Shown one piece after another: positions 32,804 through 42,554 of a stretch of 64,000 nt of DNA. The notes beneath the pieces are model-generated. The model did no database searches, was not told the origin of the DNA, and saw only the letters and a list, made by a program, of their open reading frames with translations. Source of the stretch: Candidatus Gastranaerophilales bacterium (GTDB lineage: Bacteria > Cyanobacteriota > Vampirovibrionia > Gastranaerophilales > Gastranaerophilaceae); the NCBI GenBank assembly GCA_928722015.1, contig CAKMWI010000008.1:186001-250000 (forward strand), in the 5' to 3' direction. The stretch's first letter is position 1. The number at the start of each line of letters is the position of its first letter. Both the position numbers and the translations under genes were made by a program.

Positions 32804-35800
32804 TTACTTTCTATATTCAAAATATGTTTTTCCTGTATTAGGGGTTGTCCCTTTATTTACAAGATTCATTTTATTTGTACGATTAGTAACATTTATTGTA
32901 CCGCCTCCGGCATAAGTGTCTTTGACTCTTGCATAACCTGTAAATTCAGCATTAATATTACCTTCATTTGAAATTATATATTGAACGTCAGCTTTTTTAT
33001 ATTGGTCATCATGGGCTTTAATGTTAATATCATTTATAGCCTGATAATTAGATTTATATGCGTAATTTGTGTCATTGACAGTTAACGGTTTGTTGTTAGA
33101 ACCAATTGTGCCGCTGGACATAAGGGATAAGCCTTTAGCTTCAATATTTGCTTTTGAACTATCGCTTGAGGCATTTAAAATTGAACCTGTATTACCATTA
33201 CTATCTTTGTCTGTAAGAAGTATAACTCTACCTGCGGCATAAATATGGTCTATATTCATATCAGAACCTTTACTTGCCATATTAATTACATAATCGCCAT
33301 TTGTTTTTTTAGAATCAAGTGTGTGCGCGTTGATAACACCTCCTACATCAATATTGATAGATTTTGCTGTATCCACCTGATCTCCTGTAGGACCGTAAGT
33401 GTACCCTCCGCCGCTTGTTCCGGTTTCAACGCCAATTTTTCCGTTATTAACATTTATTGTTAAATCTTTTTCTGTACGAATCATTGTATTTTTTGTGCCG
33501 GCATTTAATAATGAACCATTTTCAATATTAATATTTACATCATTATAAGCGTTAAGATTGGCAATATCATCATCAGTTGTTAATTCGTTAGGATTTCCAA
33601 GGTAAACGTGAGAATCTTTATTTCCAATATTTATGTCATTTCCAACAACTTTTCCTTGAACTTTTGTACCATGCATTCCGTAATTTTCAAAATTTACATT
33701 TCCTTGTGTATTAATCAATGCATTTTCACCAATTGTAATGCCGCCTCTGGTGCTTGTATTTTTAATATTAATATCATCTCCTTCAAGGTTGTAAATACTT
33801 CCATCCAGGTTCATAGCACCACCACTGCTATTGGTTATATTTATATCTGCTTTTCTGTTGATAATTTGGGCATTTTTGTCCATGTTAAGATATCCTGCCC
33901 TGTTTTCAATGTTGATTGGTCCGTTTTCATTGATAAATGTTCCGCCTAGGGTTAACCCACCAATGCTATGATTTCTGACTGTTGTACTTCCTGTATTTTT
34001 TATAATGGAATCGCTGCCTGTACTCATGTTTTGTCCTTTATTGGATAGCAGCAATTCTCCTTTATTCTGTATAAGTCCATTAATTTTGAAGTAACCTTTG
34101 TTATTGGTAATAGTTGTATTATCATTATTTTTTACTTCACCATCAAGAACCATTCCATTGTTTCCGGAATTTTGTATAAATAATTCGTCATTATTATTCA
34201 GAAGTTGTCCTTCTTTTGTTAAGTGGAGTCCATTGCTTGTTTTGGCACTTGTAATATTCATTTTTCCATTTTGGTTTTCAACTTTACCGCTAATTACCAT
34301 ATCTCCATTCCAGTTTGATATTGCGGTAGAACCATTATTTTCTATGTTCCCTTGGAGTAACATACCATCTTTTCCGGTATTTGCTATTTTTATATCACTA
34401 TTATTTGTAAATAGTGCATTCCCTCCGATTGTCATACTATTCCCGTTATTGACAACTTCTAATTTACCATTTTGATTTTCTATTCTTGAATTAGTAACTA
34501 AATTACCTGCATTATTTGTAATATTTGTTACTCCATTATTTTGAATATATGAATCTATTCTGGCACCGTTTTGTCCTGAATTTGAAATTGTTACTCGTCC
34601 AGTATTATTTATTGTTCCGTTTTCAGTGAGTAATAATCCTTCATTGCCGCTATTAGCAATATTAATATTGCCGTTCTCGTTTTGGACAGTACCATTCATT
34701 GTTAATTTACCATTTTGGTTGATAATCGCAATGTTTTGAGCGGCTTCGCCCTCAGCAGAGATTATTCCATTAATATTTGTACCGCCTTTTCCGGTATTAA
34801 ATACTGTTATATCTGCATCTTTTGCGACAATTGTACCATTGGTGGTATTGTTTTCTTTATCAGCATAGGAATTAACATTCAAGCTATTACCTGAATTCTT
34901 TACTACAATTCTGTTTCCGTTTTGTACTAGTAATCCATTTATATTTGCATCACCAGCTTTATTTTCTATAATAGTGTTTCCTGTATTTAAGAAATTTCCA
35001 TTGTAGTTTAAACCGCCATTTCCTGTATTTGTAACTATTGTTGATGCGTTGTTTGTAATATTTCCGTTTTTACCTATTGTTAGTGCATTACCATTATTTG
35101 TTACAGCAAGTTTTCCGTTCGAATTTGTAACTTCGCCATTGATATTCATGTTTCCTTTTACATTCCAAAGGTTAGTGGTACTGCTGTTTGTAACTTTACC
35201 GTCAATGGTAAGACCGTCTTTTCCTGAATTAATGATTTGCAAGTCTCCATTGTTTACTATTTGTGCGTTTTCTGTAATGTGCATTTTTGAGCTTGCATTT
35301 GAAAGGTTCATTTTCCCGTTTTCGTTGATTATTGAGCCATCTATGGTATAATCCCCTGCCCAGTTAGTAAGTGCAGTTGAACCATTATTTTTAATGCTTC
35401 CTGCCATAACAAAGCCGTTTGCGCCTGTATTTGCTATTTTAATTTTATCGTTATTTGAAATTTCTGCGCTTTTGTTAATTTCCAGACCGGAACCATTGCT
35501 GACAATTGTCAGTGTACCATTTTTATTTTCTATTTTCCCACCAATGACACTGTTGCCGGCATTGCTGGAAATAAGAGTTAATCCGTCGTTTGCTATTTTT
35601 CCATTTATTATTTGTCCATTTTCACCTTTGTTAGTGAGTCTTAAATCTCCACTATTTGTGATAGTTGCATTTGAGGTTATGTTGAGTTGATTTTTATTAT
35701 TATTAATTGCGAGTCGACCATTTGAGTTATTAATATTTCCTGAAATATTTATTCCGGCTTGTCTATCAACAATTTGTAGGTTTCCATTTGCATTTTGCAC

Positions 35801-36616
35801 TTTTCCGCTAATATCCAGTGCTTTGGTCCCATTGTTTTGAATTGTTGTATTTCCTTTACCATTGTTTTGAACTATCCCTGCAATGTTTATCCCGCCATCT
35901 TGTGCTGTAGTTCTTATAACAATATTTCCGTTTTCGTATGCAAGAGAATTCGCAGATTTTATATTGTCTGTATTAACAAGAGAATTAAATAATACATCTG
36001 CAGCTTTGTTTGAAGTTATAATATTGTTATTTTTAGCTCCTGCAATAATCCCGCCTTTTGCGCCTATTACTGCATCTTTTGCCAGGATGTTTATATCTGA
36101 GTTTGAAATTACTTTACCATTTATTGTAACATTAGCATTTCCCTGCTCCAGTTTTGAAATATCTCCGGTATAGTTATTTTTAATATAAGAATTGTAAGAT
36201 GCTTGATTTGGAGTATAAACTGAAAGTGAACCCACATTTAAAACTCCGCTTTCGCCTACTATCATTCCGTTTGGAGATATGAATATTGCATTACCGTTAT
36301 AAAATTTACCATCTCTTACTGTATTAACGAGTCCATTAATATTAATAGTATTATCTACAAGGTTCACAAACTGAGAAACATTTTCTTTTCCGTATTTGAA
36401 TATTAAATTTGCAACATCACCCTTACTTAGCGTAAAATTTTCGTATTTTCTAAATCCCATATCCCCTTTAATATCAGATGGAGCAATGTTAAAAATACCA
36501 TTGTTACCGGTTATTCCACTAATCTCAGATGCGTGTACAGAATTTTTTAATGTTTGTTGAAATAATAATCCTAAAATTAGACCTGCAGCGAGTACATTTC
36601 TTTTTTTGTAACTCAT
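32804..36616 (-). CDS. filamentous haemagglutinin-like TPS adhesin
   Basis: A 1270-residue secreted beta-helix. A signal peptide spans 1-29 (ending NSVHA). The TPS (haemagglutination-activity) domain runs from about 35 to 140, with NGIFNIAPSD, the conserved GNAIFISPNGMIVG and VGSLSVYTP. A long repeat region (about 270-1010) has an alternating period of about 65 residues, such as 'NNGSTxITNxxG-xMxIxGxVxNxNGKMxIxN', Asn/Gly/Thr-rich. The C-terminal ~250 residues are non-repeated and end in TYFEYRK. Such proteins are exported through an FhaC/TpsB pore, which is not in this window. The layout recalls the LktA-family filamentous adhesins. GAGGT precedes the ATG. Confidence 0.85.
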   Translation of the reverse strand: MSYKKRNVLAAGLILGLLFQQTLKNSVHASEISGITGNNGIFNIAPSDIKGDMGFRKYENFTLSKGDVANLIFKYGKENVSQFVNLVDNTININGLVNTVRDGKFYNGNAIFISPNGMIVGESGVLNVGSLSVYTPNQASYNSYIKNNYTGDISKLEQGNANVTINGKVISNSDINILAKDAVIGAKGGIIAGAKNNNIITSNKAADVLFNSLVNTDNIKSANSLAYENGNIVIRTTAQDGGINIAGIVQNNGKGNTTIQNNGTKALDISGKVQNANGNLQIVDRQAGINISGNINNSNGRLAINNNKNQLNITSNATITNSGDLRLTNKGENGQIINGKIANDGLTLISSNAGNSVIGGKIENKNGTLTIVSNGSGLEINKSAEISNNDKIKIANTGANGFVMAGSIKNNGSTALTNWAGDYTIDGSIINENGKMNLSNASSKMHITENAQIVNNGDLQIINSGKDGLTIDGKVTNSSTTNLWNVKGNMNINGEVTNSNGKLAVTNNGNALTIGKNGNITNNASTIVTNTGNGGLNYNGNFLNTGNTIIENKAGDANINGLLVQNGNRIVVKNSGNSLNVNSYADKENNTTNGTIVAKDADITVFNTGKGGTNINGIISAEGEAAQNIAIINQNGKLTMNGTVQNENGNINIANSGNEGLLLTENGTINNTGRVTISNSGQNGARIDSYIQNNGVTNITNNAGNLVTNSRIENQNGKLEVVNNGNSMTIGGNALFTNNSDIKIANTGKDGMLLQGNIENNGSTAISNWNGDMVISGKVENQNGKMNITSAKTSNGLHLTKEGQLLNNNDELFIQNSGNNGMVLDGEVKNNDNTTITNNKGYFKINGLIQNKGELLLSNKGQNMSTGSDSIIKNTGSTTVRNHSIGGLTLGGTFINENGPINIENRAGYLNMDKNAQIINRKADINITNSSGGAMNLDGSIYNLEGDDINIKNTSTRGGITIGENALINTQGNVNFENYGMHGTKVQGKVVGNDINIGNKDSHVYLGNPNELTTDDDIANLNAYNDVNINIENGSLLNAGTKNTMIRTEKDLTINVNNGKIGVETGTSGGGYTYGPTGDQVDTAKSINIDVGGVINAHTLDSKKTNGDYVINMASKGSDMNIDHIYAAGRVILLTDKDSNGNTGSILNASSDSSKANIEAKGLSLMSSGTIGSNNKPLTVNDTNYAYKSNYQAINDINIKAHDDQYKKADVQYIISNEGNINAEFTGYARVKDTYAGGGTINVTNRTNKMNLVNKGTTPNTGKTYFEYRK

Positions 36617-37012
36617 AGATACCTCGATTCCCTTTCTTTGTATAATTATATATTTTATCTAAGTCCAAACATGAATAAATTTGATATTTTGTAACTGATT
36701 GTTAAGTTTAATTGGTTAGTTTAACATTAGTTTATCTGTTTTTATTCCCAGCTTGTGGGATGCGGGAAGTTATAATGTCAGCTTACTCAAAGTTTTAAGT
36801 TCATTAAAGAAATTTAAATGACAAATATTGTGGTTACATTGTTGAGCACGTTTAGCATAGCAGAGTGGCTAAAGCGATTAGAACTTGCAAAATATCTATT
36901 ATAAAAGCTATTATTTTATAATAAAAAATATTTTTCAAAACCAATCGGCTAAAAAACAGATGCGAACTTAGAAAGCACTAAAAAAAAGAGCCTTTTCGGC
37001 TCTTTTTAGAAA
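36617..37012. other. gene-free stretch with a tRNA-like fragment
   Basis: About 400 bases without a convincing gene. It holds the adhesin leader (TATAAT-like sites near 36645) and a small TTCCC/GGGAA hairpin (36745-36768). From about 36851 to 36900 there is a tRNA-like 5' half (AGCATAGCAGAGTGGCTAAAGCG, then TTGCAAA resembling a Cys anticodon loop). No T-arm or matching acceptor 3' strand is found, so it is not a working tRNA. Confidence 0.4.
36983..37007 (-). terminator. terminator of tRNA-Val
   Basis: A 10-bp stem AAAAAGAGCC (36983-36992) / GGCTCTTTTT (36998-37007) with a five-base loop, six bases downstream of the tRNA on the minus strand. Confidence 0.8.
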
Positions 37013-37088
37013 TGGTGGGCGTTGGGAGACTCGAACTCTCGACCCTCTCCTTGTAAGGGAGACGCTCTACCAACTGAGCTAAACGCCC
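37013..37088 (-). tRNA. tRNA-Val (anticodon TAC), CCA encoded
   Basis: On the minus strand the acceptor GGGCGTT pairs with AACGCCC. The anticodon stem TCTCC/GGAGA holds loop CTTACAA (TAC), the T-arm is intact, and the discriminator A is followed by an encoded CCA (37013-37015). In contrast, the Lys and Leu tRNAs here do not encode CCA. Confidence 0.95.
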
Positions 37089-37268
37089 TTTTACTATTTA
37101 ACTTTTTACTAGTGTTTTGAAATTCTTTCAAGCTCTGAGTTAATACTCTTTGCAAGATTTATATTAGCAAGAACAAATTTTGATGTCAATAGTTTTGCTG
37201 AAACTTTTTTATTTTATTATCGTCTAGTTTTTTAGCAGGATTTATTTTAGTGTAGTATGGAGGATATT

Positions 37269-37973
37269 GTGAGCGTAATTTTAGATACTATCGACAATTA
37301 TAAAGTTAATTTTAATGATTCAGATAATACTGACGATGAAATTAAAACCTTTAGTGCTATTGCGCATGAAGATGATATATTGCAAGTATATTTGAAAGAA
37401 ATAGGACGAATTAAATTACTAAAGGGGAATGAAGAAAAACAACTAGGAAAACTTATTAAGGAAAATAAGGATGAAATTGCAAAGAGAAAACTTATTCAAG
37501 CAAATCTGAGACTTGTTGTGAGTATTGCGAAAAAGTATGTCGGACAAGGTGTTTTATTTATGGATTTAGTTCAAGAAGGTTCGATTGGTTTAATTAAGGC
37601 TGCAGAAAAATTTGATTATTCAAAGAATTTCAAGTTTTCTACTTATGCAACATGGTGGATTAAACAATCAATTATCAGGGCTATTGCAAATCATTCAAAG
37701 GCTATAAGAATACCTGTTCATATGGCTGATAAAATAAGAAAATATAAAGCCGCTTTTAGTGCATTATCATCTGAGTTTGGACGTGAACCTACTGAGCAAG
37801 AACTTGCAAATTATCTTGAGCTTTCTATTGCTAAGCTGAGAAAAATTAAGCATTCTATTATCCTTGAGCCGGTTAGTCTTGAGACTTCTGTTACTGATGA
37901 TTTGTGTTTAGGAGATTATATTGAAGATAAATCTTGCAATTCACCGAGGAACAGGCAAAGGATGCATTTTTGA
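37269..37973 (+). CDS. sigma-70 factor, N-terminal part (regions 1.2-3) before a frameshift
   Basis: Group-2-like sigma factor. [18 protein letters not shown] (region 1.2) precedes region 2 ([42 protein letters not shown]) and region 3 ([15 protein letters not shown] to LEPVSLE). I favour the GTG at 37269, which has GGAGG five bases upstream; an ATG at 37257 has none. After IEDKSCNSP the frame runs into a short tail (RNRQRMHF) and stops. Re-reading G37946 (a -1 shift) joins it to region 4 in the next frame as [10 protein letters not shown]. The gene is either damaged, mis-assembled or genuinely split. Confidence 0.8.
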   Translation: MSVILDTIDNYKVNFNDSDNTDDEIKTFSAIAHEDDILQVYLKEIGRIKLLKGNEEKQLGKLIKENKDEIAKRKLIQANLRLVVSIAKKYVGQGVLFMDLVQEGSIGLIKAAEKFDYSKNFKFSTYATWWIKQSIIRAIANHSKAIRIPVHMADKIRKYKAAFSALSSEFGREPTEQELANYLELSIAKLRKIKHSIILEPVSLETSVTDDLCLGDYIEDKSCNSPRNRQRMHF

Positions 37974-38194
37974 AAATGGGTATTCCTGAACTATTTGAGG
38001 TGTTAACTGATAGAGAAAAAACAGTTATTACATCAAGGTTTGGAATTAATTCAGAGGAACCTAAAACTTTAGCCGAGCTTGGTGTATGTTTGGGATACTC
38101 TAAAGAGCGTATTCGTCAAATTGAAGAAGGTGCATTGATTAAAATGCGTAAAAATAGAAAAGCTGCTCATTTAAAAGATTATATCGAAAATTAA
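37934..38194 (+). CDS. sigma-70 factor, C-terminal part (region 4) after the frameshift
   Basis: Open frame from a TTG at 37934 to 38194. It holds region 4.1 ([15 protein letters not shown]) and the -35-binding helix-turn-helix of region 4.2 ([29 protein letters not shown]). With the preceding part it would make a normal ~308-residue sigma factor after a one-base shift at 37946. No ribosome site of its own is evident, and the TTG overlaps the first part by 40 bases, so independent translation is doubtful but possible by coupling. Confidence 0.75.
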   Translation: MQFTEEQAKDAFLKMGIPELFEVLTDREKTVITSRFGINSEEPKTLAELGVCLGYSKERIRQIEEGALIKMRKNRKAAHLKDYIEN

Positions 38195-38228
38195 ATCATA
38201 TTCATCATTCATCATTTATTATATATCT

Positions 38229-38262
38229 GGCCGGAAAGCTTTTATAGAGCTGACCGGTTTTT
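38229..38262 (+). terminator. rho-independent terminator after the sigma gene
   Basis: GGCCGG-aa-AGCT (from 38229) pairs with AGCT-ga-CCGGTT (to 38259) with two internal mismatches, followed by T-rich sequence. Confidence 0.6.
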
Positions 38263-38272
38263 ATTTTTCAGT

Positions 38273-39922
38273 TTATGATAACAAAGATTTTGCAAATTCA
38301 ATTGACTGTTCATTAATTTCTCCTCCTGCTAATTCTGCAAGAGCTTTAATTTTGTTATCACCATTTAAAACGTAGACTTCAACTTTTGTTTCATCTTCTT
38401 GTGATTTTCTTACGTAAAAATGTTTGTCTGATTTTGAGGCTATTATTGCTTGGTGTGTTATGACAATTACTTGGTGAGATTTACTTAATTCAACAATCTC
38501 ATCGGCTACACTTTGGGAAGCTTTTCCTGATATTCCGGTGTCGATTTCATCAAAAATTACAGTGTCAATATCGTCATTTTGTGCGAATATTGATTTTATT
38601 GCAAGCATAACTCTTGAAATTTCTCCTCCGGATGCAACTTTTGCCAGTGGTTTTAAGGACTCTGATACATTTGTAGATATCATAAATTCAACATTATCAA
38701 TTCCATTTTGAGATAGTTCTTTAGGTTTTATTTGGATTTCAAACTTTGCTTTTGGTAATTCAAGTGCTGCAAGTTTATCTTGAATCAGGACAGATAGTAC
38801 TTGTGCATAATTTTGTCTGCTTTCACTTATTTGTTTTCCTAATTTTAAAAGTTCTTGTTCTGATATTTTAATTTCGTTTTCCAATGTTTCAATATTTTTT
38901 GTTGAATATTCTATATTTGCAAGTTCTTCTGAATATTCGTTATAATTTTGAAGTACAGCTTCTAGCGAACCGCCATATTTTCTTTTTAATTTATCCAAAA
39001 TGAACAGTCTTTCTTGTATTTGATCAAGTCGTTGTGTATCATTATCAAGGGATTGACTGTAATTCCTCAATTCTGATGATATATCTTTAAGATTCTCGAA
39101 TACGTCAATAAATTGTTGATTAATTCCTTCCAGTTTATCATCGTAACTGCTAGCTTTTGAAATATCATTTTTAATTTTTGACATAGCTTCTAATATTGAA
39201 CCGTCATCACCATTTATTGCCCAGTAGGATGCACCTGTTAATTCTTTTAATTTTTCGGCATTTTCAAGAATTTCAAGTTCCTGCTCGAGTTCTGTATCTT
39301 CGGTTGAACTTTTTATTTCTGCAGATTCGATTTCATTTATTTGAAATTTTAAGAATTCAATTTGTGATTCTGTTGCATTTGTATTATTTTTTGCAAGTTC
39401 AAGCTTTTTTTGTAGTTCTTCATATTCTTTATAGATATTTTTATATTGTTGTAGCGTTTTGCCATAGTCGTCTTTACCGTATGAATCAAGAAGATTTATG
39501 TGGTATTGCGGTTGTAAAAAAGTGTATGTTTGATGTTGAGAATGGATATCAACAAATAAGGTTCTTAAGTTTTTCAAAAGTTCTTGATTAACTAATGTTC
39601 CGTTTATTCTTGATTTTACAGCGCTTTGGGTGATTTCTTTAGTTATTACGACTTCTGAGCCAAGATTATCAATTCCGTTGTCTGCAAATAATTGAGAAAG
39701 ATTATGTTTTGTATTCTCAAGTGTAATTTCAATTACAGCTTTATCACATCCTGTTTTTATAACATCTTTTGATACTCTTGATGAAAATACAAGGTCTATG
39801 GCATTTAAAAGTATACTTTTCCCTGCGCCAGTTTCACCGGTAATAATATTAAGTTTATTATCGAATGTAGCGCACAGTTCATCTATTAAAATATAATCTT
39901 TTAGTCTTAACTGTTTAATCAT
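38273..39922 (-). CDS. recN: DNA repair protein RecN
   Basis: SMC-like ATPase that helps double-strand-break repair with RecA. The 549 residues are of normal length. The Walker A motif GETGAGKSILLNAID is near 29-43, a long central coiled coil runs from about 150 to 370 and the ABC signature is VASGGEISRVMLAIKS. Walker B is VIFDEIDTGISGKAS with the H-loop VITHQAIIASKSD. The start codon lacks a strong ribosome site. It is 24 bases downstream of the SEC-C gene on the same strand, so the two are probably co-transcribed. Confidence 0.93.
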   Translation of the reverse strand: MIKQLRLKDYILIDELCATFDNKLNIITGETGAGKSILLNAIDLVFSSRVSKDVIKTGCDKAVIEITLENTKHNLSQLFADNGIDNLGSEVVITKEITQSAVKSRINGTLVNQELLKNLRTLFVDIHSQHQTYTFLQPQYHINLLDSYGKDDYGKTLQQYKNIYKEYEELQKKLELAKNNTNATESQIEFLKFQINEIESAEIKSSTEDTELEQELEILENAEKLKELTGASYWAINGDDGSILEAMSKIKNDISKASSYDDKLEGINQQFIDVFENLKDISSELRNYSQSLDNDTQRLDQIQERLFILDKLKRKYGGSLEAVLQNYNEYSEELANIEYSTKNIETLENEIKISEQELLKLGKQISESRQNYAQVLSVLIQDKLAALELPKAKFEIQIKPKELSQNGIDNVEFMISTNVSESLKPLAKVASGGEISRVMLAIKSIFAQNDDIDTVIFDEIDTGISGKASQSVADEIVELSKSHQVIVITHQAIIASKSDKHFYVRKSQEDETKVEVYVLNGDNKIKALAELAGGEINEQSIEFAKSLLS

Positions 39923-39946
39923 ATCCGTAATATTTTTCTAGATTAC

Positions 39947-41239
39947 TTATACATTTGCTCCACAGCATTTTTTATATTTTTTACCGCTACCGCATGGACA
40001 TGGATCATTTCTGCCTATTTTTTTAGATGTATCAATCTCCGGTTTATTTTCATTGTCTTCAATAATTCCCAGGGTACTTGAAAATGCATTTGAACGGTAT
40101 AGTACGGTTGTTGAAGATATAATTTTATTATCTAAGTATCTTCGTTTATATTTTTTTAGTAACTCTTCCAATGTATAATTTTTAGCTAAAACCGCATTAA
40201 CAATTTCCATAAAGTTTTTATGTTTATCTGCAACCATTCTAATAAGATTTGCCGAATATTTATCATTCTCAAGAAAATATTTAATGCAGGCATCAAAGTT
40301 TAATATCTTAGTATAATCTTTGACTTCAAAAATTTTGTTAAATGTTCCATAAAAAGGAATTGCATAGAGTCCTAATTCCTTATCATAGATAATTCCCACA
40401 TCATAAGTTTCTTTGTGTGAAGAAAAACCACCCAGTGAGTTTTCAAGGAAATTATCATAAGAATTATTAAATTCACTAACACTGAAATATCTGTATTCTT
40501 CAGGTTCTTTAATTAATTCTTTATAATCGGACTTGTTTCCTTCTTCCGCGTAATCATTGAATATGCCGATTAAATCATCCGCATATTTATTTGTGGTGAT
40601 AATTTCGGTTGTTCCGAAAAATTCCATAAATTTGTTGTAAATATCTGCTACATCTTCTTCAATTTCTTTTTGTTTTTCAGGATTATCAAGATAAACCAGT
40701 TCAGGATTTTGTATAATTTTTGCTACGGCAAAACGATATGCATCATCTTTTCTTGTTGCAGGCAAAACTCCTGATATTTCCAACAGAAAATAATCCCCAT
40801 TGATATTAACAATTCTTGCTATTATATAATCACCTGAGCCTAAACCTCTAAATGCTGTCATTTTCATAAGAGAGGTAATAATATACCTACGTTCATTAAC
40901 AATATTTAGTAAGTCAAATCCGGTTTTGGTTACCTTTTTGATTTCAAAAACTGAAGAAATTGAATTATCTATTGCTTTTACAACATCTTTAGTTTCTTTA
41001 TCTAGTCCTTTCGTATTTTCTAAATATAGTTGAGGAATACTTTTTAAATCTTCTCCAAGATTTCTTTCCAAAATATAGCTGAAGCATGCAGTTTGCAAAG
41101 GAATACCATTTTTTGAAGATGCTCCGATTGTCTTTAGGTATTCATTGAAATCGATTTTTATTTCTTCATGATTTTGTATAAACTCTGCTATGTTTTTAAT
41201 TACGCCATTTATGCTATCCATGCGTTCTTGTATATTCAT
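39947..41239 (-). CDS. SEC-C zinc-motif protein, otherwise unknown
   Basis: A 430-residue protein whose last ~22 residues are a classic SEC-C motif ([17 protein letters not shown]), the zinc-binding tail known from SecA that contacts SecB or the ribosome. The rest is a long alpha/beta region without recognised domains (for example, [28 protein letters not shown], possibly a small beta-barrel). An AAAGGGGAGA site supports the start. A 14-bp tandem repeat sits in its promoter region. The role is unknown; SEC-C tails often mark proteins acting near the translation or export machinery. Confidence 0.65.
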   Translation of the reverse strand: MNIQERMDSINGVIKNIAEFIQNHEEIKIDFNEYLKTIGASSKNGIPLQTACFSYILERNLGEDLKSIPQLYLENTKGLDKETKDVVKAIDNSISSVFEIKKVTKTGFDLLNIVNERRYIITSLMKMTAFRGLGSGDYIIARIVNINGDYFLLEISGVLPATRKDDAYRFAVAKIIQNPELVYLDNPEKQKEIEEDVADIYNKFMEFFGTTEIITTNKYADDLIGIFNDYAEEGNKSDYKELIKEPEEYRYFSVSEFNNSYDNFLENSLGGFSSHKETYDVGIIYDKELGLYAIPFYGTFNKIFEVKDYTKILNFDACIKYFLENDKYSANLIRMVADKHKNFMEIVNAVLAKNYTLEELLKKYKRRYLDNKIISSTTVLYRSNAFSSTLGIIEDNENKPEIDTSKKIGRNDPCPCGSGKKYKKCCGANV

Positions 41240-41259
41240 GTTGTCTCCCCTTTGTAACG

Positions 41260-41286
41260 TATATTTAGAATAGTATATTTAGAATA
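41260..41286. repeat. 14-bp tandem repeat in promoter region
   Basis: TATATTTAGAATA occurs at 41260-41272 and again at 41274-41286 (14-base period), 21-47 bases upstream of the SEC-C gene. On the minus strand it includes TATACT and TATTCT, which are -10-like. Confidence 0.5.
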
Positions 41287-41347
41287 TAATTAATTCTGTA
41301 AAAACACAATATATTAAGATTTTCTCAAAGTTGATTAAAGTTTACAA

Positions 41348-41845
41348 CTAGTCTGTCAGTTTAAAATCTCCATTCTTTTTTATATGTTCGACTAGGCCTC
41401 CGTCTTTTAGTAATTTTATCATAACTGGAGGTAATGGCTCTATTTGTATAATTGTGCCATTTGTAAGATTAGTTATAATCCCTTTTTCTATGTCCAGCTC
41501 TAATTCATCTCCTTCATCAATAGAGTCAGTATCACATTCGATTGCTAAGAGTCCGATGTTTATGGCATTTCTATAGAATATTCTGGCAAAGGATTTTGCT
41601 AGAACCGCACCAACTCCGGCAATTTTCATAATTAGAGGAGCATGCTCTCTGGATGAGCCTAATCCAAAATTGCTCCCTGCTACAACAAAATCACCCTTTT
41701 TCATTCGAGAGGCAAATGTTTCATCAGCATCTTCCAGTACATGTTTTGCAAATTCCGGTAAATTTGATCTTAAATGATACAATCTTCCTGGTGCAATGTG
41801 GTCTGTTGAGATGTTGTCTCCGAATTTGAATGCTGTTCCCTTCAT
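41348..41845 (-). CDS. leuD: 3-isopropylmalate dehydratase small subunit (LeuD-type)
   Basis: Swivel domain of an aconitase-superfamily hydrolyase. At 165 residues it matches the archaeal-type LeuD. FGDNISTDHIAPGR (near 8-21), the substrate-specificity loop YHLRS, GSNFGLGSSREHAP (binding the dicarboxylate) and FARIFYRNAINIGL are present. It needs a large LeuC subunit with the 4Fe-4S cluster, which is not adjacent. A homoaconitase-type role cannot be excluded. AAAGGAGA precedes the ATG. Confidence 0.85.
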   Translation of the reverse strand: MKGTAFKFGDNISTDHIAPGRLYHLRSNLPEFAKHVLEDADETFASRMKKGDFVVAGSNFGLGSSREHAPLIMKIAGVGAVLAKSFARIFYRNAINIGLLAIECDTDSIDEGDELELDIEKGIITNLTNGTIIQIEPLPPVMIKLLKDGGLVEHIKKNGDFKLTD

Positions 41846-41919
41846 TATTATCTCCTTTTTTATTTATATACTATCGCAAAAACAAAATCTATGCTATAAT
41901 AATAATGGATGGTAACAAT

Positions 41920-42543
41920 ATGTATTTTAATAGAAAATGTAAAATAACCTTTATATGCCACGGTGCAACTATATATTCGGAAGAGGGAAGATTTTCTGAT
42001 GCTGAAAATTACCCCCCTTTATCTGAACTTGGTATTGAAGAAATGGAAGCTATTAACAAATATTTAAAAGCGCGTGGGGTAAAAAATGATGTTATTTATA
42101 CTTCCAATTCGGTAAGAACTGTTCAATCGGCTATGATGGTGGCTAAGCTGTTCCGGAAAGATTATGTAATAGTAGATGAGCTTAAGACACGGCAGTGTGG
42201 AAAGTGGAACGGGTTAACGTTTTCACAGATAGAAAAAGCTTATCCCGGGGGCTTTGAAAAGATTTTATCGGAACCGGACAAAAAAACTGTGGCAGAAGCC
42301 GAAAGTTCTGTGGAATTTATATCCAGAATTAAAAAGGTTATTGATGAACTTGTAGCACAAAATATAGGTAATAGAATTATTATTGTTACTCATCCTGAGG
42401 TTATCCAAGCTGCTATATGTGCGGCTCTTGATATTCCAGCTGATAAACTCCCTAAAATATTTATCAGAACCGGTAGTGCTACTCAAATTAGTTATTTTGA
42501 GGGTTGGTCAAGTCTTGTTTATTCTGATTATGTCCCTATATAG
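41920..42543 (+). CDS. histidine phosphatase (phosphoglycerate-mutase-like) family protein
   Basis: A 207-residue protein of the histidine phosphatase superfamily. The N-terminal motif reads FICHGATIYSEEGRF (catalytic His14) where most members have RHGET, so the phosphate-binding Arg is replaced by Cys13. The second His lies in VTHPEVIQA, and TRQCGKWNGLTFSQIE matches the conserved E/W region. I chose the ATG at 41920, with GGATGG before it and a TATAAT at 41895-41900; upstream in-frame ATGs lie on or before the -10. It could be a phosphatase or an inactive relative. Confidence 0.75.
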   Translation: MYFNRKCKITFICHGATIYSEEGRFSDAENYPPLSELGIEEMEAINKYLKARGVKNDVIYTSNSVRTVQSAMMVAKLFRKDYVIVDELKTRQCGKWNGLTFSQIEKAYPGGFEKILSEPDKKTVAEAESSVEFISRIKKVIDELVAQNIGNRIIIVTHPEVIQAAICAALDIPADKLPKIFIRTGSATQISYFEGWSSLVYSDYVPI

Positions 42544-42554
42544 TAATTTTTAAT

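Noticed and set aside
35049..35351. Plus-strand open frames inside the adhesin gene (also at 33608, 34098, 35394, 35883)
   Set aside because: They are mirror frames of the repetitive Asn/Gly/Thr codons, hydrophobic by composition, without ribosome sites or known motifs.
32804..36616. CRISPR array or DNA tandem repeat
   Set aside because: The periodicity is at the protein level; DNA copies are diverged and there are no spacer-like units.
36841..36982. A functional tRNA-Cys or tRNA-Ser
   Set aside because: Anticodon stem does not pair, no T-arm and no 3' acceptor strand.
37934..37950. Programmed -1 frameshift in the sigma gene
   Set aside because: No X-XXY-YYZ slippery heptamer or clear downstream structure at the shift point; error or decay is simpler.
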